A stretch of DNA of 40,194 nt from positions 1 through 40,194 of the forward strand of contig JALFZG010000054.1 of the NCBI GenBank assembly GCA_022784645.1, written 5' to 3'. Positions 1 through 8,537 of the stretch are shown here, one piece after another. The translations under genes and the position numbers were made by a program. Origin of the DNA: Bacteroidales bacterium (GTDB lineage Bacteria; Bacteroidota; Bacteroidia; Bacteroidales; Paludibacteraceae). The first letter of the stretch is position 1; the number at the start of each line of letters is the position of its first letter. Under the pieces are notes generated by a model. The model worked only from the letters and a program-made list of their open reading frames with translations. It was not told the origin of the DNA and ran no database searches.

Positions 1-16
1 TTTCGGCCCAAATCGT

Positions 17-60
17 AAGTAAAATCAGTCACGTAGCTCGCTACGCTCCCTCTTTTACTT
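17..60 (-). terminator. Long hairpin downstream of the polysaccharide operon
   Basis: An inverted repeat (AAGTAAAA at 17-24 against TTTTACTT at 53-60) encloses a second perfect palindrome (CGTAGC-TC-GCTACG, 32-45). It lies just past the stop of the last capsule gene in the window. It could end or stabilise the operon transcript, but there is no clean T-run, so the terminator call is tentative. Confidence 0.35.
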
Positions 61-90
61 CCAATTTTTCCTCGAAAATAAATCCAAAAT

Positions 91-118
91 CTAACAAAGC
101 TAATTTTTAGAACCCACC
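91..118 (-). repeat. MITE-like repeat, copy A (left half)
   Basis: Read on the minus strand this starts GGTGGGTTCTAAAAATTAGC and continues CTTTGTTAGA, matching the left end of copies B and C, then diverges. The TAG stop codon of the dehydrogenase gene lies in the TACA flank and first base of the repeat, so the insertion set the gene's 3' end. Confidence 0.7.
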
Positions 119-1326
119 TACAAACGATACACCTTATCTGAGAGCGGACAGAAATTGTGGCAATCGAGTATCACCTTGCCTTCAAGCCTATCCCATTGGC
201 GGGTAATATGATCGTGCTTCACCATGAGCACAACAAGGTCGATATCTTTCAGAAACGCATCAAAGTTGGAGACCTGGCTCTCACACACGGCTCGGTGTTC
301 GAGATACGGATCGTAACATTTGAGCGGAGTGCCGAGATGACGCTCTTGCTCTTCGAGCAACTGCAACGTAGGCGACTCACGATAGTCATCGACATTCTCT
401 TTATACGTTATGCCGTAAAGCCCCACGCGTTGCGAATCCGTTATGCCGCTTTGAGCCATTACTTCTCTTATGCGACGCAAGACGAAAAGGGGTTGGCTAT
501 CGTTGGTAAACATACATGCTCCGATTACTTTTGTAAGTTGGGGGAATAAGCCTACCAGAAACCACGGATCAACGGGAATGCAATGACCGCCCACACCTGG
601 GCCGGGATTTAAGATGTTTACGCGGGGGTGCTTGTTGCAGATGTTGATAATATTAAACACATCCAGCCCCTCGTGGTTGCAGATGCGCGAGAGTTCGTTG
701 GCAAAAGCGATATTTACAGCTCGGTAAGCATTCTCCACCACTTTCGTCATCTCTGCCGAACGGATATCGGTAATCGCAATATCGCCCTTGCAGAAGGAGG
801 CATACAGCTGCTTAATCTTTTCTCCCTGCTCGGGGCTGTCAACTCCGATGGTACGGTTGTTATGGACCAATTCATAGATCATGTTGCCCGGTATAATCCT
901 TTCAGGGGCGTGCGCCAAGTGAATGGATGTATCGTGCAAGAGTGGACGGATTTCGCCGTCGATAGTGCCAGGAGGAATGGTGGATTCTATCACTACAATT
1001 GCATCTTTCGGTGCTACTTTCTGCAAGGTCTCTACGGCAGCCACAACAAAGGAAACATCAGCCTTCTTGGTGTATTTGTCGTAAGGAGTAGGTACAGAAA
1101 CGATATATATCTCGGAGCGTTGATAGTGCGTGGAAAAACGAATTCCGCATGCGCAAGCTTGCTTGAAAAGGTTGTCCAACCCTTTTTCTTCAAAGGTCAG
1201 TTCGCCTGCATTGAGCTTGTTCACCAATGCCTCATTCAAATCCGTGCCTACCACCTCTACGCCGTGGGCTGCAAGCATCAGCGCCGTAGGCAGACCTATA
1301 TATCCTAATCCAATTACGTTAACCAT
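118..1326 (-). CDS. wecC: UDP-N-acetyl-D-mannosamine dehydrogenase
   Basis: This 402-residue protein belongs to the UDP-glucose/GDP-mannose dehydrogenase family and looks most like WecC, which oxidises UDP-ManNAc to UDP-ManNAcA using two NAD+. The N-terminus starts with the Rossmann loop VIGLGYIGLPTA (residues 4-15). The catalytic cysteine is Cys249 in GPGVGGHCIPVD, with the conserved EMTKVVENAYRA helix at 192-203 and the C-terminal UDP-binding domain (YKENVDDYRESPT) after it. It is the last gene of the minus-strand polysaccharide operon in this window, 84 bp after a WecG-type transferase; the pair suggests a ManNAcA-containing repeat unit. The matching 2-epimerase (WecB) is not in the window and may lie beyond coordinate 1. 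The last codons abut repeat copy A. A UDP-GlcNAc dehydrogenase of the same family is the main alternative. Confidence 0.85.
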   Translation of the reverse strand: MVNVIGLGYIGLPTALMLAAHGVEVVGTDLNEALVNKLNAGELTFEEKGLDNLFKQACACGIRFSTHYQRSEIYIVSVPTPYDKYTKKADVSFVVAAVETLQKVAPKDAIVVIESTIPPGTIDGEIRPLLHDTSIHLAHAPERIIPGNMIYELVHNNRTIGVDSPEQGEKIKQLYASFCKGDIAITDIRSAEMTKVVENAYRAVNIAFANELSRICNHEGLDVFNIINICNKHPRVNILNPGPGVGGHCIPVDPWFLVGLFPQLTKVIGACMFTNDSQPLFVLRRIREVMAQSGITDSQRVGLYGITYKENVDDYRESPTLQLLEEQERHLGTPLKCYDPYLEHRAVCESQVSNFDAFLKDIDLVVLMVKHDHITRQWDRLEGKVILDCHNFCPLSDKVYRL

Positions 1327-1410
1327 TTATATCTTAAAAAAATTGTATTATTGCTATTTCTAATGTACACTTTTTGCATGCTTATCACCATGCGAACCAT
1401 TTCACTGAGA

Positions 1411-2115
1411 CTAAAACTTTTTGGCAGCAATCCAGTAGGCAAACTTCATGAGCGGCAGCTGGCGCCTGATGCGTGATGGCTGATGCAGCAAGCGATAAAG
1501 CCATTCGACATGGCATCGCACCCACCTATCTGGAGCACGCTTAACGCGACCGATATACACATCAAAACTGCCGCCCAACCCTTGATATATAGCTTTGTGG
1601 TGCTGTTGCATCTCTTCCATGAGGAGTTCTTGGCGCGGTGAGCCCATCGCCACGAAAACAATGTCGGGCTTCTTCAGTACTATGTCAGCGAGCAGGGCGT
1701 TTTTCTCACCATCCGAAGAGAGGTACCCATTGCGATATCCCACGATATTGATGCCGGGATAATCGTTCCGCAGTTGAGCTACGGTTGCATCAATGACTTC
1801 CTGCGTACCGCCCACAAGATAAAAACTTTTGCTACTATAGCAGCGGCGCACGATATTGAGCCACAATTCGCAACCCGCCACTTTAGCCACGTGCTTGAAG
1901 CCCATACGATGCAGGGCGAGCACTGGGCCAATGCCATCGCAGTACCCTATGTTGTGGTTGATGAGGTGGCGCAACTGAGGGGTGGCGTTGAGCACCTTCT
2001 CAGCATTGATTGCCACGAGAATGCTGGGGTGGCTCAATGCAAAGTCTATGATTTGCTCTGGAGAGTCAAACGGATAGACCTCAATTCCTTTCAAATTAAT
2101 CTTTTTCATTTCCAT
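1411..2115 (-). CDS. wecG: WecG/TagA/CpsF family glycosyltransferase (GT26)
   Basis: The protein (234 residues) has the hallmarks of GT26: an N-terminal NAEKVLNA segment, the motif YCDGIGPVLALHRMG near residue 80, a LVGGTQEVIDATVAQL stretch, VFVAMGSPRQE, and the basic C-terminus GRVKRAPDRWVRCHVEWLYR. Family members transfer ManNAcA (WecG) or ManNAc (TagA) onto lipid-linked GlcNAc at the inner face of the cytoplasmic membrane. Because the next gene makes UDP-ManNAcA, transfer of ManNAcA is the likely role; this is inference from context. The start overlaps the end of the double GT4 gene by 20 bp, indicating translational coupling; a second in-frame ATG two codons later (2109) is equally possible. 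Confidence 0.85.
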   Translation of the reverse strand: MEMKKINLKGIEVYPFDSPEQIIDFALSHPSILVAINAEKVLNATPQLRHLINHNIGYCDGIGPVLALHRMGFKHVAKVAGCELWLNIVRRCYSSKSFYLVGGTQEVIDATVAQLRNDYPGINIVGYRNGYLSSDGEKNALLADIVLKKPDIVFVAMGSPRQELLMEEMQQHHKAIYQGLGGSFDVYIGRVKRAPDRWVRCHVEWLYRLLHQPSRIRRQLPLMKFAYWIAAKKF

Positions 2116-4171
2116 AAACAGTATGTATTACTGCCTTATATTGTGCTATCATATGCTCCTCGCGAAACAGCTCCTCGTATTTGGCTCGCGCAGCTTTCGA
2201 AAGGGTAGCATAAGCCTCATCGCAGGGCTTGGGCAGACTTCCTATGCCAGCAGCAAGGTCGTCAAAACTTCTGAAAACATATCCCGTGCGATGATCTTCG
2301 TTGACTTCAAGCACAGATGGGATATCGTTGGTAATCATCGGAACACCAGCTCGGCAGGCTTCGAGAAGCGTGAGCCCCAAGCCTTCTTGCTCAGAAAAGA
2401 GAAGCAAGTAGTCGTAATGCTCCAAAAGGTCATGCGTGGGCACATAGCCCAAATATTTCATTTGCCTGTCTTTTTCAACCGCTGCTTTTAGCTGCATGGC
2501 ATCGGGGCCATCACCGGCGAAATGCAACTGAATATGCTGTGGCAGTCTGCCGCGCAGGGCTTCTGCCAAAGCAACCTGACGCTTCACACTGCAAATCCTG
2601 CCTATATGGAGCACTTTTATCTCCTTACTTGGCCGGGATTGTAATGCTGAAGCCGAGCAATCAGGAATGCCGTTGTAAATGACATGGACATGTTGCTCAG
2701 GCACATGAAAAAAGCCTACAAGGTTGCGCTTTACAGTCTCAGACACCGCAACATTGTGCTTTGGGAAAAGGCAAATCCAGCGCAGGTTGTTAAACACACT
2801 GTGCGCCACGTGTATTACCTTAATCTGCCTTAGCAGCAAGAATTGCCATAGCAGGAGTTTCAAGGTTGTTTTGCGGTGGTGTGAGATAAAGACAGTGCGG
2901 CGATCTGCAAGGCGGAGCACCGTGCGCCAGGATAATTGTTCATACCTCACTCCTTCAGCGTATTGCGCAGGCACTTGTGCGCAAGACGTTTCGATAAGCA
3001 CAATCGGTTTTTCGGTGTTCAGATGCCTTGCTAACTGGATGGTCACGTTTTGTGCTCCGCCTACGTTGCTGAAATACGGATATACCGAAACAACCCTCGG
3101 TATCTGCGGCATAATACAGTGCTCGCGGAGGTCGCTCTCAAATTTTGCCGCAACCTTCGATGCCAAGAAATGCTGTGCGGCATACGCACTATTATTTCGA
3201 CTGATGCGATGACACGCTTCAGGGTGCGTTGCCAGCCATACAATCTTGGTGGCTATATCTTCGGGGCGGTGCGAAGGAATCAGAAATCCCATCTCACCAT
3301 TGGTAAAAAAGTCTTTAATGCCACCATAAGGCGTGCTGATAACGGGCAGACCAAAAGCCATCGCTTCGAGCACGGAGGTCGCCATTCCTTCACCGTAGGA
3401 AGGCAGGATGTAGATGTCACCTGCTGCGTATGCCTGCCGCTTGCGCTCTCCGTAAACCGCACCTTGAAATAGCACGCAATCACCCAATCCGATTCTCTCT
3501 ACATACGCTTTCACATCGTTCACTGCTGCTGCATCTTCGCTACTGCCGCAAATAGTGAACGTAAGCTCCGGCAGACTTTTCTTAGCAAGGGCGAAGGCAT
3601 CTATTGCCTCATATATGCCCTTGGCACGGTCGATACGGGCGAGATAAAGAAGATTATTCACCTCCCCCACCCGCTCGTTGGCATCAAATCCTTCCAAGAG
3701 CGCATCATCCACAACCGTGGAACCAAGCAGCACGGGTACATCGATGCCCATGGATTGAAACTGCTTGCGGAAATCACTGCTTAGCACGTAGATGAAAGAA
3801 CATTTGCCATATACCCGGCGAACCATGTTTGGTGAAGCGATGCAACGCTCGGCAAACGTGCCGTCCCAACCATGGAACCACGTCACGACTTTGCGTCCAA
3901 AAGCTTTCGCCAATAGCAGATACACACCATCGCGCACAAGTTGGTAGGGGCGAAACGATGGGTTGACAACCACCACGTCGGGGCGAAAGAATATAAGCTG
4001 CCAGATATAGGCCAGCAAATCGGGCAGTAGGCAAAGCGCTGCAGGAACACCCGGACGTTTGCCGTAGCGGGCATAACGTACCTCGGAGGTCCAATGCGGT
4101 TGCAGCCCTTTATAGTGGAACGACACACCGCCCGTTAGCTTTGATGATGGTGCAACTATGAGAAGTTTCAT
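2096..4171 (-). CDS. Double-headed GT4 glycosyltransferase
   Basis: This 691-residue protein consists of two complete GT-B fold GT4 enzymes joined without a gap. Domain 1 (1-350) opens MKLLIVAPSSKLTGGVSFHY and has the sugar-nucleotide site GEGMATSVLEAMAFGLPVI. Domain 2 starts about residue 354 (MPQIPRVVSVYPYFSNVGGA) and has SEQEGLGLTLLEACRAGVP. Each half has the length and the EX7E-type signature of a stand-alone transferase, so one polypeptide probably adds two successive sugars to the repeat unit. The start at 4171 is preferred over upstream in-frame ATGs, because residues translated from there back would come from repeat copy B. The 3' end overlaps the WecG-type gene. Sugar donors cannot be read from sequence. 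Confidence 0.85.
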   Translation of the reverse strand: MKLLIVAPSSKLTGGVSFHYKGLQPHWTSEVRYARYGKRPGVPAALCLLPDLLAYIWQLIFFRPDVVVVNPSFRPYQLVRDGVYLLLAKAFGRKVVTWFHGWDGTFAERCIASPNMVRRVYGKCSFIYVLSSDFRKQFQSMGIDVPVLLGSTVVDDALLEGFDANERVGEVNNLLYLARIDRAKGIYEAIDAFALAKKSLPELTFTICGSSEDAAAVNDVKAYVERIGLGDCVLFQGAVYGERKRQAYAAGDIYILPSYGEGMATSVLEAMAFGLPVISTPYGGIKDFFTNGEMGFLIPSHRPEDIATKIVWLATHPEACHRISRNNSAYAAQHFLASKVAAKFESDLREHCIMPQIPRVVSVYPYFSNVGGAQNVTIQLARHLNTEKPIVLIETSCAQVPAQYAEGVRYEQLSWRTVLRLADRRTVFISHHRKTTLKLLLWQFLLLRQIKVIHVAHSVFNNLRWICLFPKHNVAVSETVKRNLVGFFHVPEQHVHVIYNGIPDCSASALQSRPSKEIKVLHIGRICSVKRQVALAEALRGRLPQHIQLHFAGDGPDAMQLKAAVEKDRQMKYLGYVPTHDLLEHYDYLLLFSEQEGLGLTLLEACRAGVPMITNDIPSVLEVNEDHRTGYVFRSFDDLAAGIGSLPKPCDEAYATLSKAARAKYEELFREEHMIAQYKAVIHTVYGNEKD

Positions 4172-4197
4172 TGATAATTTGATAATGCGATAATAAT

Positions 4198-4247
4198 GGT
4201 GGGTTTTAAAAATTAGCTTTGTTAAGTGGGAATTTTTAGGACCCACC
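4198..4247. repeat. MITE-like repeat, copy B (internally deleted)
   Basis: A 50-bp element with 17-18 bp terminal inverted repeats (GGTGGGTTTTAAAAATTA against GGTGGGTCCTAAAAATT). Compared with copy C it keeps both ends and CTTTGTTA but lacks about 40 bp of the core. It encodes the last three residues (GGS) and the stop of the wzy gene and separates it from the double GT4 gene. Confidence 0.8.
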
Positions 4248-5429
4248 TGTACTATTGTATTCTTCGTCGAGCAGGCAAAAGGTGAGGGCGTAGAGCAAGT
4301 CAGTGTGAAACATCGTGCCGCCCTGCGTCACCTGAAAGGAAAAGTTCATCACCCAAAGCGCGAGAGCAAGCCTATATGTTGGGCACATCTTGCGACACCG
4401 AATATACACAAAGAGCGAAATGAGCATTACGAACATCAGCAGCAAACCTACTATGCCGTTGCGAGCCAGCATATCCACAAAGCCGTTGTGTGCGCCAACG
4501 CGATTGCGCGTTTTGAGCTGAATGTAGTCCATCTCATCTTGTGTGGACATGCCGATAATCTGCTCAAAGAGTGTGCCGTTGGCATATCGCTCGAGAGCTG
4601 CTGCCGAGTATTCACTGCGTCCAGAGTCGATATTCATCTTCTCGTGAGTTTGCAGGTTGTTACCTAACACGCGGTCACGGAACATCTCATTAGTAACCAT
4701 CATATACCCCAAACCGCCTGCGAGTACAACACTCACGCTTGCAATTCCTACCCATTGGCGCATGGACGTGTCTTTCGGCCAGAATAGCACGAAGATGGCT
4801 AAGAGACACATCAGCCAACCCGTGCGGGCAAAGCCCAGATACATGGCATAGGCAGCGATACACAATAGAGCGATATTGTAGGTCTTTGATGTACGGCTTT
4901 CAAACCATCCTGACTTGAAGTAATGCAGAATCACGGTGATGCAAATGCCCATAATCACCGACATGGCGTGCTGGTTTTGGAATATACCGGAGTAAGCCAC
5001 GAAAGTGCCGTAGTCGTGTCCAGAACTGAGCATCGGCAGGCCAAGAAACATGGGAATATTTGTCAGAACGAAATATTGGCATAACGTGAGTAGCGTCTTC
5101 TCCAATGTTTCCTTTTCCTTAATCCGCGTTTGCGCAAAGCTGAACAGCAAAGGGAGGAAGAGAAACTTGATGCTCGCCTGCATATTTGTCATGAAGTCGG
5201 TCACCGTGCCTGCGTTGAAGATACTCTTTAGCGAAATCCAATATTGCGTTTGTGTCCACACAGGCGCACGCTTGGTTCGAAACTGGAAAACAAAATACAG
5301 CATATAAGCTGCCAACGGCAGTTTCCAGAGTTGCGAAACAGGCATGCCACCCAAAATTACCGGCTCGGAATAGAAGAGCAGGAAAAAGGGCACGAATAGC
5401 AGACAATATGTAGAAAGTTTCAGCGGCAT
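4236..5429 (-). CDS. wzy: Wzy-type O-antigen polymerase/ligase membrane protein
   Basis: This 397-residue polytopic membrane protein has about ten hydrophobic segments and a long central loop with the Wzy_C-type motif RVGAHNGFVDMLARNGIVG, whose histidine is conserved in O-antigen ligases and polymerases. In a Wzx/Wzy locus it should polymerise undecaprenyl-linked repeat units on the periplasmic face; ligation to lipid A core is the alternative reaction of the same fold. The start at 5429 gives a 10-bp overlap with the preceding GT2 stop and begins directly before the first membrane helix (MPLKLSTYCLLFVPFFLLFY); an in-frame ATG at 5510 would lie far inside the GT2 gene. The last three codons and the stop come from repeat copy B, so the original C-terminus was altered. 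Confidence 0.8.
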   Translation of the reverse strand: MPLKLSTYCLLFVPFFLLFYSEPVILGGMPVSQLWKLPLAAYMLYFVFQFRTKRAPVWTQTQYWISLKSIFNAGTVTDFMTNMQASIKFLFLPLLFSFAQTRIKEKETLEKTLLTLCQYFVLTNIPMFLGLPMLSSGHDYGTFVAYSGIFQNQHAMSVIMGICITVILHYFKSGWFESRTSKTYNIALLCIAAYAMYLGFARTGWLMCLLAIFVLFWPKDTSMRQWVGIASVSVVLAGGLGYMMVTNEMFRDRVLGNNLQTHEKMNIDSGRSEYSAAALERYANGTLFEQIIGMSTQDEMDYIQLKTRNRVGAHNGFVDMLARNGIVGLLLMFVMLISLFVYIRCRKMCPTYRLALALWVMNFSFQVTQGGTMFHTDLLYALTFCLLDEEYNSTGGS

Positions 5430-6352
5430 TGTTGCGGTAATCGTACATATACATATCTTTTCAGCAGGAACCATTGTTGTCCGCGATCTAATAAGCGGAA
5501 GTTGCTCCACGAGGCGATGTAGCGTTGCATGCCGTGCTTTTTGAGCAGACGGGTAATCTCCGCATGGGGCACGCGCTCAGCGTATAGACACATCATCTTA
5601 AAGGTGCATCGGTGCAACGCCTGCTCCTGCAGTTCTTCGTAAGGCATACAGCAGTCGGTCATGATCTTGTTGGCGATGATGATGCTTTCTGCTTCTTTGA
5701 GCGTATAGGTAGCATGGGTGGAGGACTGCTTATTCTCAATGTAGCGGTACACCGTTGCAGTGATGGTCCGAAGGCGATGGGCTTGCTGCACGAGTTGGTA
5801 GATCAAACAACCATCCTCACTGATGGTTACCCCTTCGTAGAATTTGAGCTCTGGCGCGCGGAAGAGTGTCGTCTTAAAGAGTTTACCGCACAGGCTGTGC
5901 TTCAGTTGCTCGGTGAGCAGACTATGGTAAATGTCCGAGTGCGAAGCAGTGTCGAGGGGCTCGTTGGCTATCATTTCCGTCCGGCCATCTGCGTATATTT
6001 TCAAAATACTTCCGCATACTATATCGGCATCGCCTCTCGCCTCTACAAGACGCTGTACAGCATCACAAGTCAATTCATCATCGGCATCGAGAAACAGAAG
6101 GTATTCGCCTGTTGCGGCCATGCAACCATTTCGGCGTGCGAGCATACACCCTTGATTTCGTTCATGCTCTACTATTCTGATGCGCGGATTGTCCTTCCTA
6201 TAAAGGTGGAGTATGTCGCGCGAACGATCGGTAGAGGCATCGTCCACCAATACGGCCTCTACGTCAGGATAGGTCTGCCGCAGCACGGAGCCGATGCAAC
6301 GCTCAAGCGTGCGCTCGGCATTATAGACTGGAATGATAATCGATACTTTCAT
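5420..6352 (-). CDS. GT2 family glycosyltransferase
   Basis: A 310-residue GT-A fold transferase. The N-terminus is the GT2 signature SIIIPVYNAERTLERCIGSV, followed by the nucleotide-binding VLVDDASTDRS and the metal-binding DxD segment FLDADDE around residue 93. The C-terminal third (about 220-310) is variable and holds several short helices, typical of capsule transferases whose acceptor site is there. It is soluble or peripherally bound and would act on the cytoplasmic side of the membrane. It overlaps the wzy start by 10 bp, and repeat copy C lies between it and the preceding GT2. The donor sugar is unknown. Confidence 0.87.
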   Translation of the reverse strand: MKVSIIIPVYNAERTLERCIGSVLRQTYPDVEAVLVDDASTDRSRDILHLYRKDNPRIRIVEHERNQGCMLARRNGCMAATGEYLLFLDADDELTCDAVQRLVEARGDADIVCGSILKIYADGRTEMIANEPLDTASHSDIYHSLLTEQLKHSLCGKLFKTTLFRAPELKFYEGVTISEDGCLIYQLVQQAHRLRTITATVYRYIENKQSSTHATYTLKEAESIIIANKIMTDCCMPYEELQEQALHRCTFKMMCLYAERVPHAEITRLLKKHGMQRYIASWSNFRLLDRGQQWFLLKRYVYVRLPQQCR

Positions 6353-6362
6353 ATTTCTTTGA

Positions 6363-6452
6363 GGTGGGTTTTAAAAATTCGCTTTGTTAGAAATACTTGT
6401 TACCCACAATTAATCATTATCTTTTCGAAGATGGGAATTATTAGAACCCACC
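6363..6452. repeat. MITE-like repeat, copy C (full length)
   Basis: The longest copy, 90 bp, with imperfect terminal inverted repeats (GGTGGGTTTTAAAAATT and GGTGGGTTCTAATAATT) and an asymmetric core. It is flanked on both sides by TTGA (6359-6362 and 6453-6456), which fits a 4-bp target-site duplication. Part of it is read as the last 13-14 codons of the neighbouring GT2 gene. Copy F is a full-length relative in the opposite orientation. Confidence 0.85.
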
Positions 6453-7282
6453 TTGAGCGTTATTTCTGCTGCTTGCTTGGTCCAACCCTTGAATTTGCGT
6501 TTACGCGAAAGACGGGTGAAGAGGGAAAAGCCACCCAACCATGAAACTATTGTTTCCGAAATCTGCAAACGGCACACCTTTGCCCGGGCAATGTCTATCT
6601 CCTCCTTGGGCGCTCCGAGGCAGCGCAATATCTGCAAGCGCTCCTGCCATGCGAGGAGCAGACTGCTGTTCGACACCCCTTCCTCGCACTCGAAGAGCGA
6701 TACAAAGCCAGGATAAACAGTGTACGTACCGCCATTGAGCAGCAATTTCTGAAAGAAATAATAGTCGGAGGCTATCTTCAGATTTTCTGGATAGGGATTG
6801 GCGAGCATAGCAGACCGACGGATAAATGCCGAAGGGTGAGACAGGTTGGCATCTTTCCAGACATTGCCTGTAGGCTCCGTTGCAGGTTTGTCGTAATAGG
6901 CATCATGGGTGAAGCTACGCGTGCCACCTACTATGACATCCTCGCCTTTATCCTTGTACCAAGTGAAGACGTTGGCCACGGCATTGTCGTTGAAGAAATA
7001 GTCACCGGCATTTCTAAACAGCAGCCAATCACCCGTAGCCGCATGAGCACCTTTATTCATCGCGTGGTAGATCCCGCGGTCGGGCTCCGATACGGTGTAG
7101 GCGAGGCGGTCGGCATAGCGGGCTATGATGCCTGCGGTGCCATCCGTACTGCCTCCGTCTATCACGATGTACTCAAGATTGGGGTAGGTCTGACGCAACA
7201 CGTTTTGCATCGTCCTTTCTACAAGGGCGGCGCAGTTGTAAGTCACGGTGATGACTGATATTTTGGGTTGCATTTTTTGCAT
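6410..7282 (-). CDS. GT2 family glycosyltransferase with repeat-derived C-terminus
   Basis: About 290 residues. The N-terminus ISVITVTYNCAALVERT, the YIVIDGGSTDGT loop and the EPDRGIYHAMNKG segment identify the WcaA/WcaE-like branch of GT2. The usual DxD is replaced by the NAGD variant (LLFRNAGDYFF) common in that branch. The start at 7282 follows the preceding GT4 stop by one base; 7273 is also possible, and the ATG at 7312 lies inside the GT4 gene. The last 13-14 residues (VGSNNSHLRKDND) are translated from repeat copy C, so the ancestral C-terminus was replaced by insertion; the catalytic domain is intact. Likely adds a sugar or substituted sugar to the lipid-linked repeat unit. Confidence 0.85.
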   Translation of the reverse strand: MQKMQPKISVITVTYNCAALVERTMQNVLRQTYPNLEYIVIDGGSTDGTAGIIARYADRLAYTVSEPDRGIYHAMNKGAHAATGDWLLFRNAGDYFFNDNAVANVFTWYKDKGEDVIVGGTRSFTHDAYYDKPATEPTGNVWKDANLSHPSAFIRRSAMLANPYPENLKIASDYYFFQKLLLNGGTYTVYPGFVSLFECEEGVSNSSLLLAWQERLQILRCLGAPKEEIDIARAKVCRLQISETIVSWLGGFSLFTRLSRKRKFKGWTKQAAEITLKVGSNNSHLRKDND

Positions 7283-7283
7283 C

Positions 7284-8519
7284 TTACAGCATGATTTTTT
7301 GATACAATTCAATATATTTATCCGCCACGACCTGCGGTTGAAACATGTTGCATGCTTCCTGCCGGATGACGTCCTTGTCGTAGGTGCGCGTCAAAACGTT
7401 TTGGAGGGCGCAGGCAAGCCCGTCACTGTCACCGATGGGGCAAAGGGCACCATTGCGCTCGCTGATGATTTCGGGGGCAATGCCTACGGGCGTGCTCACT
7501 ACGGGCGTGCCGCAGTATAGGGCTTCTACCACAGTCTTGCCAAACGACTCCTGATGAGACGGGCTGGCAAATACATCTGCTGCGGAATATACCGAAGAGA
7601 GTTTATCTACCGAGTCAATCCGTCCGAGGAAGTGCCAGTTTGACGGCAGCGAACCCACATAATCATTGTTTCCCACGCATAGCACGCTGAGGGGTTTGTT
7701 GCTCTCCTTCTGCATGCGTTGAACGGCCATAATAAGCTCTTTAAAGCCTTTGCGTTCATCTCTGATGTCGCAACACACAAAGGCAATGACAGCTTCATTT
7801 TCCCCGATGCCTAATTTCTTGCGCGCCTCTGCGCGGTTTTGTGGGCGGAAGTTGTCAGCGTTGATTGCATTGGGTATGATCGTGATGGGGCGGCCTGCAA
7901 AGCATTCGTTGCTGAGAAAGAAATCGCGCATTTTATTGGAAAGCGCAACGAGGTGCAACGGCTCGTAATCTGCAATAGCTTTTTTCTTAATGGCTGCAAA
8001 CTCGTCCTCAATAGCAGCGAAGTAGGGATAGAACTTTTCTTTTTCGGAAGTATAATGGAATCCGCCCAGCCCAGGATTCTCGTCTCTCATTGTCCATACG
8101 ATGGGTTTTCGCATTTTTCGAAAGAAACTTTCGTAGTCAAGAAAGTCAGCCACATAATGGAGGTTGATGACGTCGGCTTCTTGCACCAGCGGGTGGTCAG
8201 TGATGTCATAAGGCGTGACGGGAATGGAGTATTGTGTCCAATGACTGCTGCGAATGAGATAGAGCTTTCTTTTGTATTGGTCATAGCGGTTCAAGCAGAT
8301 TCCGAAGTGGCGTGCCGCTTTTTGCAGGTATTGTAGCGCGCAACTCTTTCCCCACATGTATTGGTTAGGGGCGGTTTGAATCACGGTTTCCAAATTTGTA
8401 CGCTTGAATCCTACAAGCACCTTGCTGTCAACGCCTCGCTCGAGGAGAGCGCGGTGTTGGTTAAGCATGCCTTCGCCTGCTCCACCTCGGTCAGTCAGTG
8501 CTATATGAAGAACTTTCAT
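7284..8519 (-). CDS. GT4 family glycosyltransferase
   Basis: A 411-residue GT-B enzyme. The N-terminal Rossmann half opens MKVLHIALTDRGGAGEG, with the glycine-rich donor loop GGAGEG. The C-terminal half has VCCDIRDERKGFKEL, the FLGRI strand, and the EX7E-type site PSHQESFGKTVVEALYCGTPV. The middle region (ITDHPLVQEADVINLHYVADFLDYESF) is typical of capsule GT4 enzymes in Bacteroidota. The gene sits 18 bp after wzx and is followed one base later by a GT2, so it is co-transcribed in the polysaccharide operon. Retaining chemistry is expected for the family; donor and acceptor are unknown. Confidence 0.87.
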   Translation of the reverse strand: MKVLHIALTDRGGAGEGMLNQHRALLERGVDSKVLVGFKRTNLETVIQTAPNQYMWGKSCALQYLQKAARHFGICLNRYDQYKRKLYLIRSSHWTQYSIPVTPYDITDHPLVQEADVINLHYVADFLDYESFFRKMRKPIVWTMRDENPGLGGFHYTSEKEKFYPYFAAIEDEFAAIKKKAIADYEPLHLVALSNKMRDFFLSNECFAGRPITIIPNAINADNFRPQNRAEARKKLGIGENEAVIAFVCCDIRDERKGFKELIMAVQRMQKESNKPLSVLCVGNNDYVGSLPSNWHFLGRIDSVDKLSSVYSAADVFASPSHQESFGKTVVEALYCGTPVVSTPVGIAPEIISERNGALCPIGDSDGLACALQNVLTRTYDKDVIRQEACNMFQPQVVADKYIELYQKIML

Positions 8520-8537
8520 TGTGGTAGTAGTTTTTGT

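Noticed and set aside
4172..4246. N-terminal extension of the double GT4 starting at 4246
   Set aside because: These codons translate repeat copy B and the intergenic gap; the GT4 N-terminus starts at 4171.
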